From Alkalicoccus luteus (GTDB lineage Bacteria > Bacillota > Bacilli > Bacillales > Salisediminibacteriaceae): a DNA stretch of 64,000 bases. Below, piece after piece: positions 1-11,128 of this stretch (its first letter is position 1; each line of letters starts with the position of its first letter). The position numbers were made by a program, and so were the translations under genes. Where the stretch lies: contig NZ_JAATHJ010000003.1 of the NCBI RefSeq assembly GCF_012034335.1, forward strand, positions 1 through 64,000, given 5' to 3'. The notes under the pieces are model-generated. The model saw only the letters and a list, made by a program, of their open reading frames with translations, ran no database searches and was not told the origin of the DNA.

Positions 1-614
1 TCTTCTTCGTAATCATCTGCGTTCGATATGTCAGCAGCATCGCCGAGAAACCGGTGTCCGTAAGTAATACGTCCCGTCGGAATACCTGTAATTTCAAACG
101 GAATTACATCCGTGCCAAATACAGCCGTCAGCCATTTAACCGGTCTCACATAGCGAAGCTGATAGGAACCCCACTTCATGTTTTTCGGGAAAGTTAAATC
201 AAGCAGAACGCCGCGAAGCTCCGGCAGAAGCTCCATCGTACGCTTTCCTGTCGTTTTCTTTAACGCAAATACGTAGCGTTCACCTTTTACTTCCTGCAAA
301 TAAAGATCGTCTGTGTCGACCCCCTGCCCTTTTGCAAAGCCAAGTGCAGCCTTTGTCCATTCTCCATCATTTCGAGCAATTTTTTCGGAAGGTCCTCTTG
401 CTTCTGTTTCCATATCCGGCTGCTGATCCGGAACCTGCTCTACCTTGACCGCAAGCCTTCTCGGTGTGGCAAAGCTTTTGACCGCCGTGTATTCGAGACG
501 CTTTTCTTTCAGCCAGTCCTCCACTTTGCTCTGAAGCTCCTGTCTGGCTTTCGTAACAAACCTGGCCGGCATCTCTTCCAGGCCTATTTCAAGCAGCAGT
601 GTCGATTTACTCAT
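1..614 (-). CDS. glyS: Glycyl-tRNA synthetase beta subunit (partial, N-terminal part)
   Basis: GlyS pairs with GlyQ to form the bacterial alpha2beta2 glycyl-tRNA synthetase in the cytoplasm; the beta subunit binds and helps charge tRNA-Gly. The frame opens with ATG at 614 and runs off the left edge after about 204 codons. The start reads [19 protein letters not shown], the typical GlyS N-terminus, and further on there is the family segment [11 protein letters not shown]. The start codon lies inside the end of glyQ (8-nt overlap), so the two subunits should be translationally coupled and share the T-box leader upstream of glyQ. The catalytic core is in the alpha subunit; the C-terminal anticodon-binding region lies outside the window. 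Confidence 0.95.
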   Translation of the reverse strand, partial: MSKSTLLLEIGLEEMPARFVTKARQELQSKVEDWLKEKRLEYTAVKSFATPRRLAVKVEQVPDQQPDMETEARGPSEKIARNDGEWTKAALGFAKGQGVDTDDLYLQEVKGERYVFALKKTTGKRTMELLPELRGVLLDLTFPKNMKWGSYQLRYVRPVKWLTAVFGTDVIPFEITGIPTGRITYGHRFLGDAADISNADDYEE

Positions 615-1491
615 GGCTCAGTTCCTCCTTCAGCATTGGAAATCCTAATGACTCTCTCGCAGCATAATATGTTTTAGCGCACTCCCTTGCCAGATTCCGC
701 ACGCGGGTAATATAGCCTCCACGCTCTGTCACAGAGATGGCCCCTTGTGCATCAAGAAGGTTAAAGACGTGCGAGCATTTCAGAACGTAATCGTAGGCTG
801 GTATCACTAGCTCTTCACGCAAGCAGGAAGCAGCCTCTTTTTCATAGGTGTTGAACAAGTCAAACAACATGCTCCGATCTGCCGTTTCAAATGCGTATTT
901 AGATTGCTCATATTCGTTTTGCCTGAATACATCCCCATACGTAAACCCGTTTACCCACTCCAGATCATATACATTTTCTTTATCCTGAATATACGATGCC
1001 AGCCGCTCAAGGCCATACGTTATTTCAACTGAAACCGGACTTGCGTCCAGACCGCCTACCTGTTGGAAATAGGTGAATTGCGTAATTTCCATTCCGTCCA
1101 GCCACACTTCCCAGCCAAGTCCCCAGGCCGCCAGCGTCGGTGCTTCCCAGTTATCCTCTACGAAACGAATGTCATGTTTCAGTGGATCGATGCCGAGCTG
1201 ACGGAGACTTTCCAGATACAGCTCCTGAATGTTGTCAGGTGAAGGCTTCATAATGACCTGAAACTGGTGATGCTGATAAAGCCGGTTCGGATTTTGACCG
1301 TACCGTCCATCAGCCGGTCTTCTTGAAGGCTCTACGTAGGCCACGTTCCACGGTTCAGGACCAATGCTTTTTAAAAAAGTCATTGGATTCATCGTACCTG
1401 CGCCTTTTTCGACGTCGTAAGGCTGAAGAAGCAGGCAATTTTGTTCTCCCCAGAATTTTTGCAGCGTCAGAATCATTTCTTGTACATTCAT
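607..1491 (-). CDS. glyQ: Glycyl-tRNA synthetase alpha subunit
   Basis: Catalytic subunit of the bacterial tetrameric glycyl-tRNA synthetase, activating glycine with ATP for transfer to tRNA-Gly. The 294-residue protein has the family length. It shows the signature [20 protein letters not shown] near residue 45, followed by [17 protein letters not shown], and the motif-rich stretch [21 protein letters not shown] near residue 125. Start: a GTG at 1494 and an ATG at 1491 are adjacent, 6 and 9 nt after an AGGAGG; the ATG matches the usual MN(V/I)Q(E/D)M beginning and was chosen. Preceded by a glycine T-box and overlapping glyS by 8 nt. Confidence 0.97.
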   Translation of the reverse strand: MNVQEMILTLQKFWGEQNCLLLQPYDVEKGAGTMNPMTFLKSIGPEPWNVAYVEPSRRPADGRYGQNPNRLYQHHQFQVIMKPSPDNIQELYLESLRQLGIDPLKHDIRFVEDNWEAPTLAAWGLGWEVWLDGMEITQFTYFQQVGGLDASPVSVEITYGLERLASYIQDKENVYDLEWVNGFTYGDVFRQNEYEQSKYAFETADRSMLFDLFNTYEKEAASCLREELVIPAYDYVLKCSHVFNLLDAQGAISVTERGGYITRVRNLARECAKTYYAARESLGFPMLKEELSHE

Positions 1492-1545
1492 CACGCATTT
1501 CCTCCTTGTTATTCACTAGTCAGATCTCGTATCGGTGCAGGAACG

Positions 1546-1598
1546 AAAAAACTCCCGTCCCTATATCCGCACCAGTTACGGATATAGGGACGAGAGTT
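1546..1598 (-). terminator. Regulated intrinsic terminator of the glyQS T-box
   Basis: A nearly perfect 19-bp stem (arms ACTCTCGTCCCTATATCCG and CGGATATAGGGACGGGAGT) with a 9-nt loop is followed by a run of T residues on the minus strand. It overlaps the 3' side of the T-box sequence, as required for a terminator/antiterminator switch. Confidence 0.9.
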
Positions 1599-1770
1599 GT
1601 TGTCTCCCGCGGTTCCACCCTACTTGCGCCGGTTAAGCGCCTCTTTCATCAACAGCCTGCTCCGAAATGCCTTCACTGAGGAGTGTGTCCTCCGGCTTCC
1701 ACTATCCCGGAATCGCTGTTTGACGTATCTCTCAGCTACTACTTTTCCTCTTTGCAGTATCGTTTCTAAA
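1546..1770 (-). promoter_or_regulatory. Glycine T-box riboswitch leader of glyQS
   Basis: The leader between recO and glyQ contains the T-box consensus AGGGTGGAACCGCGGGA (minus strand, 1605-1621). It is followed by a long terminator hairpin and preceded by a stem I region with a GATAGTGGAAG distal-loop-like segment. A GGC triplet followed by A (1669-1671) sits where the specifier is expected, which would pair with a tRNA-Gly GCC anticodon. Uncharged tRNA-Gly would bind and favour the antiterminator, turning on glyQS. The specifier assignment is by pattern; the secondary structure was not computed. Confidence 0.93.
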
Positions 1771-1772
1771 GC

Positions 1773-2549
1773 TTACGAAAGATCATCGTTTCTGTCAACA
1801 TAAAGATCATCCATTTTTTCCAGCTGTTCCAGGAAGCGCTTTGATTTAATATAGACGCCAACATATTCCTCATAATAGGCATCAAGAAGAACTTTCAGCT
1901 GCTTTTTCGTTTCCGGTTTTACAGAAGTTTTACCAATCCTCGCTGGGCTGATCTGCTGAAACAGGCGCATGAGCCTCACTGCACCAGGGCCTGCCGGCAG
2001 CGAATAGCGGCGTAGATGGAGGCAGTCACTGCACAATACACCAGCGTGTTCAAGAGAAAACTGCAGCTGCTCTTCAACTGTACCGCAGTTCACACAGGCG
2101 TGAAGAGTCGGGGCAGCACCGGTAACATAGAGCATTTTTGTTTCAAACAGCCGAATGAGTACTTCCGGGTCCTCTGCTCCATTTATATGCTGTAAAATAT
2201 GATAAAGCAGATCATACAAACCAGGATAAGCCTGATTATCTTCTGTCAGCTTGTCGAGAAGCTCTACGGCGTAGGAAGCATAAGCTGTTTTAATTAAATC
2301 GCTTCTGATGTGCCGGTGGGAGTCAATGATGTCAGCAGAAGATAAGCTCCCCATGCCTCTGCCTTTCGAATAGACAAATACAGCCTGGATAAACGGCTGT
2401 GCCGCAGAAGCAAAGCGGCTTTTCGTTTTTTTGGCCCCTCTGGCCATCAGCGCTGCTTTACCCGATTCTTCCGTAAATACCGTCAATATTTTATTCGTTT
2501 CTCCGTAGTCAGTAGTCCGGAGTACGATGCCTTCCAGTTTATGAAGCAC
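1773..2549 (-). CDS. recO: DNA repair protein RecO
   Basis: RecO loads RecA onto SSB-coated single-stranded DNA with RecR in the RecFOR recombination pathway. The 258-residue protein has the N-terminal OB-fold start LEGIVLRTTDYGETNKIL and a zinc-binding CVNC...CSDC arrangement around residues 151-176, as in Gram-positive RecO. It starts with GTG 8 nt after an AAGGAGG. It lies 21 nt downstream of era, so the two are probably one transcript. The small gene yqzL that lies near here in B. subtilis is not present in the gap. Confidence 0.95.
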   Translation of the reverse strand: MLHKLEGIVLRTTDYGETNKILTVFTEESGKAALMARGAKKTKSRFASAAQPFIQAVFVYSKGRGMGSLSSADIIDSHRHIRSDLIKTAYASYAVELLDKLTEDNQAYPGLYDLLYHILQHINGAEDPEVLIRLFETKMLYVTGAAPTLHACVNCGTVEEQLQFSLEHAGVLCSDCLHLRRYSLPAGPGAVRLMRLFQQISPARIGKTSVKPETKKQLKVLLDAYYEEYVGVYIKSKRFLEQLEKMDDLYVDRNDDLS

Positions 2550-2570
2550 TCAACCTGCCTCCTTCAGCGG

Positions 2571-4259
<1,689 letters not shown>

Positions 4260-4276
<17 letters not shown>

Positions 4277-4718
4277 GCTGATGAAGAATATCCTTCTGCT
4301 TTTCGATCATTTGCTGTTCTGCCTGCTCCGTATCATGCACATAGCCGTTTAAGTGAAGGAAGCCGTGCACGGCAAGAAAACAAATTTCTCTTTCCAGGCT
4401 GTGTCCGTACTCTTCTGCCTGGCGCACAGCAGTATCGACTGAAATAATGATGTCACCGAGCATCAGCGGCATCTCTTCCGGGAAAAATGCCGCTTCCTCT
4501 TCCATTGGAAAAGACAGAACGTCTGTAGCTGTATCCTTATTTCGAAACTCACGGTTCAATTTGCGAATTTGCGCATCCCCGGTAAAGGTTACCGACAATT
4601 CAGCCTCTTCCGGAACACTTTCACTGCTGCATGCTGTTTCCAGGACGTTTTCAAGCGTCTGTAAAAGCGCATCATCCAGCCTGTTTGTCTCATCATAAAT
4701 ATCAATTGTCCAGCTCAT
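4260..4718 (-). CDS. ybeY: Endoribonuclease YbeY
   Basis: YbeY is a zinc-dependent RNase acting in 16S rRNA 3'-end maturation and ribosome quality control. The 152-residue protein carries the zinc histidine pattern in HGFLHLNGYVH (H-x3-H-x5-H) near residue 118 and the preceding DVLSFPM segment. The usual Asp before the third His (GYDH) is Val here, confirmed at the base level (codon GTG); the three metal-binding histidines are intact. The gene lies 2 nt after pgpH and overlaps dgkA. Confidence 0.95.
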
Positions 4719-4720
4719 GC

Positions 4721-6907
4721 TTAATCCCCTCCTGCCTTTTTGAGTTCAGTCTCATCAGGATAATCGATTCGCGAATGGAACGTGCCTTTTAAGGTTTCAC
4801 ATATTGAGGCGTGCACGGTATGCAGTTCTTTCAGTGTTAAGTCACAGTCATCAAACTGACCGTCATTCAGCCGGTCTTTTATAATGGCTGACACCAGATT
4901 TTCCATTTTCTCATAAGTTGGTGCCTGCATGGAACGAACAGCAGCTTCCACGCTGTCTGCAATTCCGACAACAGCACTTTCTTTTGATGCAGCTTTTGGC
5001 CCCGGATATCGGAAAGCAAATTCAGAAACTGTACTGTCTTTTTCTTTAGCCTTTACATAAAAATATTTCAGAAGCGTCGTCCCGTGGTGCTGTTCGGCAA
5101 TATCCACAATCTCTTTCGGAAGCCGCTCTTCACGAAGCATAGCCGCACCGTCATAAGGGTGCGCAATGATGATATCAGCGCTTTTATCAGGAGGAAGCTT
5201 GTCGTGCGGATTGGCGATTTTCATTTGATTTTCGATAAAAAACTGCGGACGCTTCGTTTTACCGACATCGTGATAATAAGCCCCTACTCTTGCCAGCAGT
5301 CCGTCTGCTCCAATGGATTCACAGGCGCTTTCAGCTAGGTTCGCCACAACGACACTGTGGTGATATGTCCCCGGTGTTTCAAGCAGTATCTTCCGAAGCA
5401 GCGGATTATTAGGGTTCGACAATTCAATCAGCTTTGCAGGAGTCAGCACACCAAAGCCAGTTTCAAAGAAAGGGAGCAGTCCTGCTGCCAGAACGACCGA
5501 AGCATAGCCTCCGAGCGCTGCCGCACCCGCATAAAGCGCATATTCACTCCAGAGAAAAGGCTGGTTCTTAATGAGGAGAATACCGATCACCACACCGGCA
5601 TTTACAAGCGCAATCCACGATCCTGTTTTTAACAGTTTCTTCGTTCGCGATGTTTTATCCAGAAAAAAGACACCTGCCAGCGAACTAAAAAAGACAAACA
5701 GCCCGATTCCAAATTCAAATGTTTGCGTTGTATTCTGATTAAACATAATCGAAGCAGCCACGGCAAGAAAGAAACTCATAAAAACAGCTACCCGAGCCTG
5801 AATGAGAACCGCTGTAAGAATGGTACCTAATGCGGCCGGCACAAGATACGGCAAACCGGTCATTTCCAGCGGCTGAAGCAGGCTGACGCTTTTCATTACG
5901 GCAAGCGTCACCACTGTTAACAAAAGAAATAACAGTAAAAGCGTATTATTTTCCCGCAGCGGCGTCTTCGCCTCCCTTAAATAAATAGCAAGCATCCAGA
6001 TCAGGAAAAAAATAATCAGACCAAGGCCGGCCAAAGGCGGCAGATCGGACGTTTCCTCTGTAAGACCTGCAAGCGACATCTGCTCGTATATTTCTGCAGT
6101 GATGACCTGTCCTTCTTCTGCAAGAAGCTGTCCTTCACGAATTAAGGAAGGCTCCACAAGATCCTCTGCTGAGCTTCTTGCTTCGAATGTTGCCTCTTCA
6201 TCTATCATGTAGTTAGCTGTAATGCCGCTTCTGGACAGTTCAGTGAGTGCGTCTGCGAGATCAGACCGAAGTGCCGCAGCCCGGACCTTTTGCTCTGCCT
6301 GGTCCCGTGCTTCATTTACTTCATCAAGCGCCACCTCATCCGTCATGACGTCAAATACGGCGCTCGTCGTTGTTTCCTCTGCTGTCTGCAGGTCTTCCGC
6401 ATCAGATTCCAGCAGTGTTATAAGTGCATCATCGCTCATTTGTTCTTCAATCTCAGGTGAAAGCCGTTCTCTAAGTTCAGAAGCCTGCTCTTCAAGCGTC
6501 CAGGGTTCCTGATCTTCGGGGACAGCTTCTTCATCGCCGGGATTATTCAGTTCTCCGGCCTGGCCGCGAACTTCGAGCTGAACCAGGCGGACGGATTGAA
6601 ATACGTCCTGAACTCTCTCCATTTGATTATCTGCATATCTTGGCTTTAAAGAATAAACCGGTTCAACGCTGTCTGAAGCTTCCTGCTGCAGCCTTTCTGT
6701 CTCTTCTTTATTCTCAACCGTCACCGGTGAGCGGACATCCTGTCCGGATACACTTCCAGGCTCCAGATCGAGATCTTCGGTCAGCACATTCGGCACGAGC
6801 ATGACGTATAAAATCAATCCAAGCAGCACAAACAGAGCAAAACGGATGTATCGATGCCGTTTTAATTTATTCCATATTGGATGCTGCTCAATCGAAGATC
6901 GTCCCAT
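4721..6907 (-). CDS. pgpH: Cyclic-di-AMP phosphodiesterase PgpH (7TMR-HD protein)
   Basis: Membrane phosphodiesterase that hydrolyses c-di-AMP and so affects potassium and osmotic balance. The 728-residue protein has one membrane segment near residue 25, a large extracytoplasmic domain rich in Glu/Asp (about 45-285), and seven hydrophobic segments (about 290-490). A C-terminal HD domain follows, with HHSVVVANLAE, YYHDVGKT, AHPYDGA and QHHGT motifs. GTG 6910 and ATG 6907 are adjacent start candidates after AGGAGG; ATG is reported. It lies between phoH and ybeY as in B. subtilis (yqfF). Confidence 0.94.
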   Translation of the reverse strand: MGRSSIEQHPIWNKLKRHRYIRFALFVLLGLILYVMLVPNVLTEDLDLEPGSVSGQDVRSPVTVENKEETERLQQEASDSVEPVYSLKPRYADNQMERVQDVFQSVRLVQLEVRGQAGELNNPGDEEAVPEDQEPWTLEEQASELRERLSPEIEEQMSDDALITLLESDAEDLQTAEETTTSAVFDVMTDEVALDEVNEARDQAEQKVRAAALRSDLADALTELSRSGITANYMIDEEATFEARSSAEDLVEPSLIREGQLLAEEGQVITAEIYEQMSLAGLTEETSDLPPLAGLGLIIFFLIWMLAIYLREAKTPLRENNTLLLLFLLLTVVTLAVMKSVSLLQPLEMTGLPYLVPAALGTILTAVLIQARVAVFMSFFLAVAASIMFNQNTTQTFEFGIGLFVFFSSLAGVFFLDKTSRTKKLLKTGSWIALVNAGVVIGILLIKNQPFLWSEYALYAGAAALGGYASVVLAAGLLPFFETGFGVLTPAKLIELSNPNNPLLRKILLETPGTYHHSVVVANLAESACESIGADGLLARVGAYYHDVGKTKRPQFFIENQMKIANPHDKLPPDKSADIIIAHPYDGAAMLREERLPKEIVDIAEQHHGTTLLKYFYVKAKEKDSTVSEFAFRYPGPKAASKESAVVGIADSVEAAVRSMQAPTYEKMENLVSAIIKDRLNDGQFDDCDLTLKELHTVHASICETLKGTFHSRIDYPDETELKKAGGD

Positions 6908-6934
6908 CACGTCTTTCCTCCTGTTCTGTCAGCC

Positions 6935-7900
6935 TCAAGCACGGTCCTCATCATCATAAGCTTCAATCATCCGCTGAACTAGCGAATGCCGGACCACATC
7001 GGCCGGCTGAAGGTAAATGAAAGAAAGTCCTTTTACACGATTTAAAATTCGCAGTGATTCTTTAAGACCTGAAAGTTTCCCTTTTGGAAGGTCTATTTGG
7101 GTAAGGTCACCGGTGACAACCATTTTTGAGCCGAATCCAAGTCTTGTCAGAAACATTTTCATCTGCTCTTTCGTCGTGTTCTGAGCTTCATCCAAAATCA
7201 CAAAAGCATCATCCAGAGTTCTGCCTCGCATGTAGGCAAGCGGCGCTATTTCAATCGTCCCGCGCTCAAGCAGACGGGCCGTGTGTTCTGTTCCAAAGAG
7301 ATCGTGGAGAGCGTCATATAAAGGTCTTAAATACGGATCTACCTTTTCTTTTAAATCTCCGGGCAAGAAGCCGAGATTTTCCCCGGCTTCTACAGCCGGT
7401 CTCGTCAGGACAATTTTTTTCACCTGACCTTCTTTTAACGCATGGACCGCAAGAACGACAGCGAGGTACGTTTTTCCGGTCCCCGCCGGACCAATTCCGA
7501 ATACGATATCATTCTTTCTGATAGCTGATACGTAATGACGCTGCCCAAGAGTCTTTGCAAGGATTGGCTTTCCTTTTGCCGTCACGGTAATTTGATCATT
7601 ATAAAGATCCAGCATTTCTCCGAGAAGATCCTTCTCTGAAAGCTGTGCAGCGTACACGACATCCCGTTCCGTGATACGGATGCCTCTGCGAATAAGCTGA
7701 AGCAGTGTCAGCAGAATTTTTTCGATTTTATCTGCATTTGCCTCACTCGTATCGACTGAAATTTCCTGCCCGCGCGTAACGAGCTCTGCCCGAAAGGCGT
7801 CTTCCAGCCTTTCTAAATGCTTATCATTAGGTCCAAACAGCGCCTGGACTTCATTTGCGTCCTGCGCCGGAATTGCGATTGTTCGATTCATATATGTCAT
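6935..7900 (-). CDS. phoH: PhoH family P-loop ATPase
   Basis: Cytoplasmic ATPase of the PhoH family, linked in the literature to RNA metabolism; its exact role is unsettled. The 321-residue protein has an N-terminal KH-like part, Walker A GIGPAGTGKTYLA near residue 132, and Walker B FVILDEAQNT followed by MFLTRLGFGSKMVVTGD. The ATG at 7900 (MTYMNRTI) is chosen. It follows a GGGAG, and a promoter with its -10 at 7952-7957 would leave an upstream ATG at 7933 almost no leader and no ribosome site. In spore-formers yqfD would lie directly upstream; here it does not. Confidence 0.93.
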   Translation of the reverse strand: MTYMNRTIAIPAQDANEVQALFGPNDKHLERLEDAFRAELVTRGQEISVDTSEANADKIEKILLTLLQLIRRGIRITERDVVYAAQLSEKDLLGEMLDLYNDQITVTAKGKPILAKTLGQRHYVSAIRKNDIVFGIGPAGTGKTYLAVVLAVHALKEGQVKKIVLTRPAVEAGENLGFLPGDLKEKVDPYLRPLYDALHDLFGTEHTARLLERGTIEIAPLAYMRGRTLDDAFVILDEAQNTTKEQMKMFLTRLGFGSKMVVTGDLTQIDLPKGKLSGLKESLRILNRVKGLSFIYLQPADVVRHSLVQRMIEAYDDEDRA

Positions 7901-7951
7901 CAGTCTCCCTGCTGCATACTGTGTTTGGCACATGAGGCTGCGCCTGATTTC

Positions 7952-7980
7952 ACTTTACCACTACTGTAACCTGCTGCCAA
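7952..7980 (-). promoter_or_regulatory. Sigma-A-type promoter of phoH
   Basis: Minus strand: -35 TTGGCA (7975-7980), 17-nt spacer, extended -10 TGG-TAAAGT (7952-7957). It lies between the terminator of the preceding gene and phoH. Confidence 0.6.
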
Positions 7981-8094
7981 TACAATATGCCGCTTTTGAC
8001 CAGAGTGTCTTTGGATTCCGCTTGCAACGGAGCACAGCTAGGTAAAGTATCCACATACGCTGACTTTCCTTGTCCTCATACTTGCCTGCGAATA

Positions 8095-8144
8095 GAAAAA
8101 GGCTGCCCCGTCCAGAGCATACACGCCTGGCGGAACAGCCTTTA
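8095..8144 (-). terminator. Intrinsic terminator after the floA-nfeD operon
   Basis: An AAAGGCTG...CAGCCTTT stem with an inner CCAG/CTGG stem and a run of T on the minus strand, directly after the gene ending at 8150. It separates that operon from phoH. Confidence 0.8.
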
Positions 8145-8149
8145 TTGCA

Positions 8150-8671
8150 TTAACGGATCGTGCGTCTGCTGCGATTGCGGCCGGCAGCGGCTTTTGGTTT
8201 GCCGAGAACTTCTGACCAGACAATCCCTTTAACAACGTCCTGCTTTGTCATATTGTTAAAATCAATCGTCACTTTCTGCTCGGAAGGAGCAGTTAAATCT
8301 TTTTTGACAATTGGGGACTTCTCAAGTTTGGAAATTGACTTCTCTGCCTGCCTCTGCTTTTTACGCAGCTTTTCGTAATGCTTTTCCATTTCTGTTTGAG
8401 CCGGTGACTCTGCTTTTTCGTTTTCCTGCTTCTGCGGCTGCTTCTCCTCCTGCTTTTCTTCCGTTTCAAACAGGATATCGCGCCAGTCAAACTCCTTTTC
8501 AGCAGCTTCACTTTCCGGCTGCTCCTGCCTTTGCTCCGGAGAGCGGCGCGGCGGATTTTCTTCCTGCTTCTGCCCTGATCGGGACTGAATGAAACTGAAA
8601 ATAGCAGCGAGAATGAAGAACAGCAGGAGCGGAGATTCAAACAGCAGATTGATAAAACTGAGCATCATCAT
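8150..8671 (-). CDS. Membrane-anchored charged protein in the yqfB position
   Basis: Not recognised as a characterised family. The 173-residue protein begins with a single hydrophobic segment (LSFINLLFESPLLLFFILAA). A long Gln/Glu/Lys-rich, probably coiled linker (about 25-125) follows, ending in a basic tail with the motif KGIVWSEVLGKPKA. It directly follows floA, where B. subtilis has the short unknown gene yqfB, and sits under the same sigma-W-type promoter. That suggests a role in membrane or envelope stress with FloA (inference). Three consecutive ATGs (8671, 8668, 8665) follow GGGAGGAG; a farther ATG at 8689 overlaps the floA stop but is less well placed. Confidence 0.75.
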   Translation of the reverse strand: MMMLSFINLLFESPLLLFFILAAIFSFIQSRSGQKQEENPPRRSPEQRQEQPESEAAEKEFDWRDILFETEEKQEEKQPQKQENEKAESPAQTEMEKHYEKLRKKQRQAEKSISKLEKSPIVKKDLTAPSEQKVTIDFNNMTKQDVVKGIVWSEVLGKPKAAAGRNRSRRTIR

Positions 8672-8688
8672 CGCTCCTCCCTGCGGCA

Positions 8689-9699
8689 TCAGCGCTTAGG
8701 ATGGGTTTCAGTAGACTCCTCATCCTCTGGTCCATCGCCTGTCGCTTTGCCGATGGAGTCGCGCATGTCGGTATCTGCTTTTACGTTGTTAAAGTTGAGG
8801 TAGTCCATCACGCCGAGGTTGCCCTGACGCAGTGCTTCGGACATCGCAAGCGGTACTTCCGCTTCCGCTTCCACAACTTTCGCACGCATTTCTTCTACGC
8901 GGGCTTTCATTTCCTGTTCCTGCGCGACAGCCATAGCTCGGCGCTCTTCCGCCTTCGCCTGGGCAATCTTTTTATCTGCTTCAGCCTGATCAGTCTGAAG
9001 TCCGGCACCAATGTTTTTGCCGATGTCAATGTCAGCAATATCAATTGAGAGAATTTCAAAAGCAGTTCCGGCATCCAGTCCCTTTTTCAAAACAGTCTGG
9101 GAAATCATGTCCGGATTCTCAAGCACTTCTGCATGGTTCTTAGCAGAACCGATCGTCGAAACGATGCCTTCACCAACACGGGCGATAACCGTATCTTCAC
9201 CAGCACCACCGACGAGGCGGTCAATGTTGGCACGAACTGTAATACGTGCTTTAGCCTTTACTTCAATACCATCCATTGCAACACCAGCAATAAACGGAGT
9301 TTCGATCACTTTCGGGTTAACACTCATCTGAACTGCTTCGAGAACGTCCCGGCCTGCCAGGTCAATAGCTGCACAACGTTCAAATGTGAGCTCAATGTTA
9401 GCACGCTGGGCTGCAATCAGAGCGTTTACCACACGGTCTACGTTACCACCTGCAAGATAGTGTCCCTCAAGTTTGTTCGTGCTGATATCAAGCCCGGCTT
9501 TTACGGCTTTGATCAGCGGATTAACGACTCGGTGCGGAATAACCCGACGGAGTCTCATACCTACGAGCTGGAAAATACCAACTTTTACTCCTGCTGCCCA
9601 AGCGGAAATCCATAGAGCAACCGGTACGAACGTAAACAGGATTACAACACCGACGAGTATGACCCCGATGACGATATAAATTCCTATCTGGTCTGCCAT
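8689..9699 (-). CDS. floA: Flotillin-like lipid-raft scaffold protein FloA
   Basis: FloA forms membrane microdomain scaffolds that affect fluidity, signalling and protein quality control. The 336-residue protein starts with a membrane hairpin ([24 protein letters not shown]). An SPFH-like domain with [20 protein letters not shown] and a long helical region rich in Ala/Glu ([20 protein letters not shown]) follow. ATG 9699 lies 9 nt after AGGAGG and is preferred over ATG 9705 (3 nt). Next to nfeD (yqeZ), as in the B. subtilis yqeZ-floA-yqfB operon. Confidence 0.96.
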   Translation of the reverse strand: MADQIGIYIVIGVILVGVVILFTFVPVALWISAWAAGVKVGIFQLVGMRLRRVIPHRVVNPLIKAVKAGLDISTNKLEGHYLAGGNVDRVVNALIAAQRANIELTFERCAAIDLAGRDVLEAVQMSVNPKVIETPFIAGVAMDGIEVKAKARITVRANIDRLVGGAGEDTVIARVGEGIVSTIGSAKNHAEVLENPDMISQTVLKKGLDAGTAFEILSIDIADIDIGKNIGAGLQTDQAEADKKIAQAKAEERRAMAVAQEQEMKARVEEMRAKVVEAEAEVPLAMSEALRQGNLGVMDYLNFNNVKADTDMRDSIGKATGDGPEDEESTETHPKR

Positions 9700-9718
9700 G
9701 TACATCTTCCTCCTTCAA

Positions 9719-11059
9719 TTAATCAGTCTCATCACTGGTCATGTCACGGACAACTACCCGGGACCCGGACACAGCAATGACCTTTATTTTCCTTCCTTGT
9801 TCAATATAGCCTCCCTCGGAAACCACGTCAAGGCGTTCCTCGCCAATCATGGCACTTCCGGAAGGCCGGAGTACTGTGAGAGACGTGCCGGTCTGTCCTT
9901 CCAGTTCATTTCTCGTTTCATTCGAAATATATCCAAGTTCCGTCGTAGTAGCATCCTGAAGCACTACTCGCTTCATTGGTCCTGCGCGGTCAATATACTT
10001 CATCAGAATGAGCATTCCCGCGATTGTGACAATAATGGCGATGACGAACGAAATAATAATATATAAAGTGGAAAATGAGCTGAGAATCAAACTAGTGAGA
10101 ATCGCTCCGAGGCCCAGAATTCCAAAAATTCCAAAACTCGGAGAAAAAAACTCGAGGACAAGCAGACCGGCCCCTACAATGAACAGGATCATTGCTTCCC
10201 ATCCTGCAAATCCGGCCACGGTGTGGCCAAAAAAGAACAGGAATAAAGCGGAAGCCCCCATTATACCAGGAATCCCAAATCCAGGTGAATAAAGCTCCAG
10301 AATTAATCCGAGCGAACCAACGGATAACAAAATCGGAATAACGATCGGATGAGTCACGATTCGGGCTATCTGTTCTGCTGCGCTGAGCTCGAACTCTTCT
10401 ACCTGCGCATTTTCCATGTTCAGGTATTCTAACAGCGCTTCCCGGTTGTTGACCACTGCTTCCGCATAGCCGACTGATTCAGCTTCAGATGCAGTAAGCG
10501 TCAACAGTTCTCCTTCATCAAGACCCAGTTCTTCAATTTCAATTGACGGGTCCGCCATTGCCAGCGCATATACAGGGTCACGCTCGTTCAGTTCTGCAGC
10601 TGACCGCATATTAGCGAGCCATGCAGACTGAGCCTTATCATCTGCTGCACTTCCGGTTCCATCGATTACCTGGGCTGAGCCCATCTCCGTTCCCGGCTGC
10701 ATGACGATTTCATCAGCGTTAAGGGAAATATACGCTCCGGCTGACATTGCCTCTCTTACGACAAAGGCTGTAGTTGGGATCTCTGTCTCCCTGATCGTTC
10801 TGGCGATCTCCCCGGCAGCATCCACACGGCCTCCCGGAGTGTTCAATTCAAACACTATGTGATCGACGCCCTGTTCTTCTGCAGATTCAACAGCACGTTT
10901 CATAAAAGCCTGCAGCCCCCGCTCAACAGTTTCTTCAACTGGAACAAAGTAAACCGTTTCTCCACTGCCTTGTTCCTGGGCTGATGATACAGGGAAGATA
11001 AGCATCAGCACGCCAGCTGTCAGAAGGATTGAGTATAGGAGCAATCTCCAGTTTTTCAC
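9719..11059 (-). CDS. nfeD: NfeD family membrane serine protease (YqeZ-like)
   Basis: NfeD proteins work with flotillin/stomatin partners in membrane quality control. The 446-residue protein has a signal-anchor (LLLYSILLTAGVLMLIFPVSS) and a ClpP-class protease domain with ELNTPGGRVDAA and the catalytic-type serine in REAMSAGAYISL. Four to five membrane segments (about 235-340) and a C-terminal OB-fold NfeD domain follow. It lies 20 nt upstream of floA and is first in the operon. Protease activity is inferred from the conserved motif. Confidence 0.93.
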   Translation of the reverse strand: MKNWRLLLYSILLTAGVLMLIFPVSSAQEQGSGETVYFVPVEETVERGLQAFMKRAVESAEEQGVDHIVFELNTPGGRVDAAGEIARTIRETEIPTTAFVVREAMSAGAYISLNADEIVMQPGTEMGSAQVIDGTGSAADDKAQSAWLANMRSAAELNERDPVYALAMADPSIEIEELGLDEGELLTLTASEAESVGYAEAVVNNREALLEYLNMENAQVEEFELSAAEQIARIVTHPIVIPILLSVGSLGLILELYSPGFGIPGIMGASALFLFFFGHTVAGFAGWEAMILFIVGAGLLVLEFFSPSFGIFGILGLGAILTSLILSSFSTLYIIISFVIAIIVTIAGMLILMKYIDRAGPMKRVVLQDATTTELGYISNETRNELEGQTGTSLTVLRPSGSAMIGEERLDVVSEGGYIEQGRKIKVIAVSGSRVVVRDMTSDETD

Positions 11060-11101
11060 AGCACCGGCCTCCTTCCATGAGGTTCTACATACAGTATAGC
11101 T

Positions 11102-11128
11102 TACGTACAGGCACCCCGGAAAGTTTCA
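11102..11128 (-). promoter_or_regulatory. Sigma-W-type ECF promoter of nfeD-floA
   Basis: Minus strand: -35 TGAAAC (11123-11128), 17 nt, -10 CGTA (11102-11105), matching the TGAAAC-N16/17-CGTA sigma-W pattern. The B. subtilis yqeZ-floA-yqfB operon is a known sigma-W target, so position and sequence agree. A TATACT lies just downstream (11093-11098) but has no matching -35. Confidence 0.8.
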
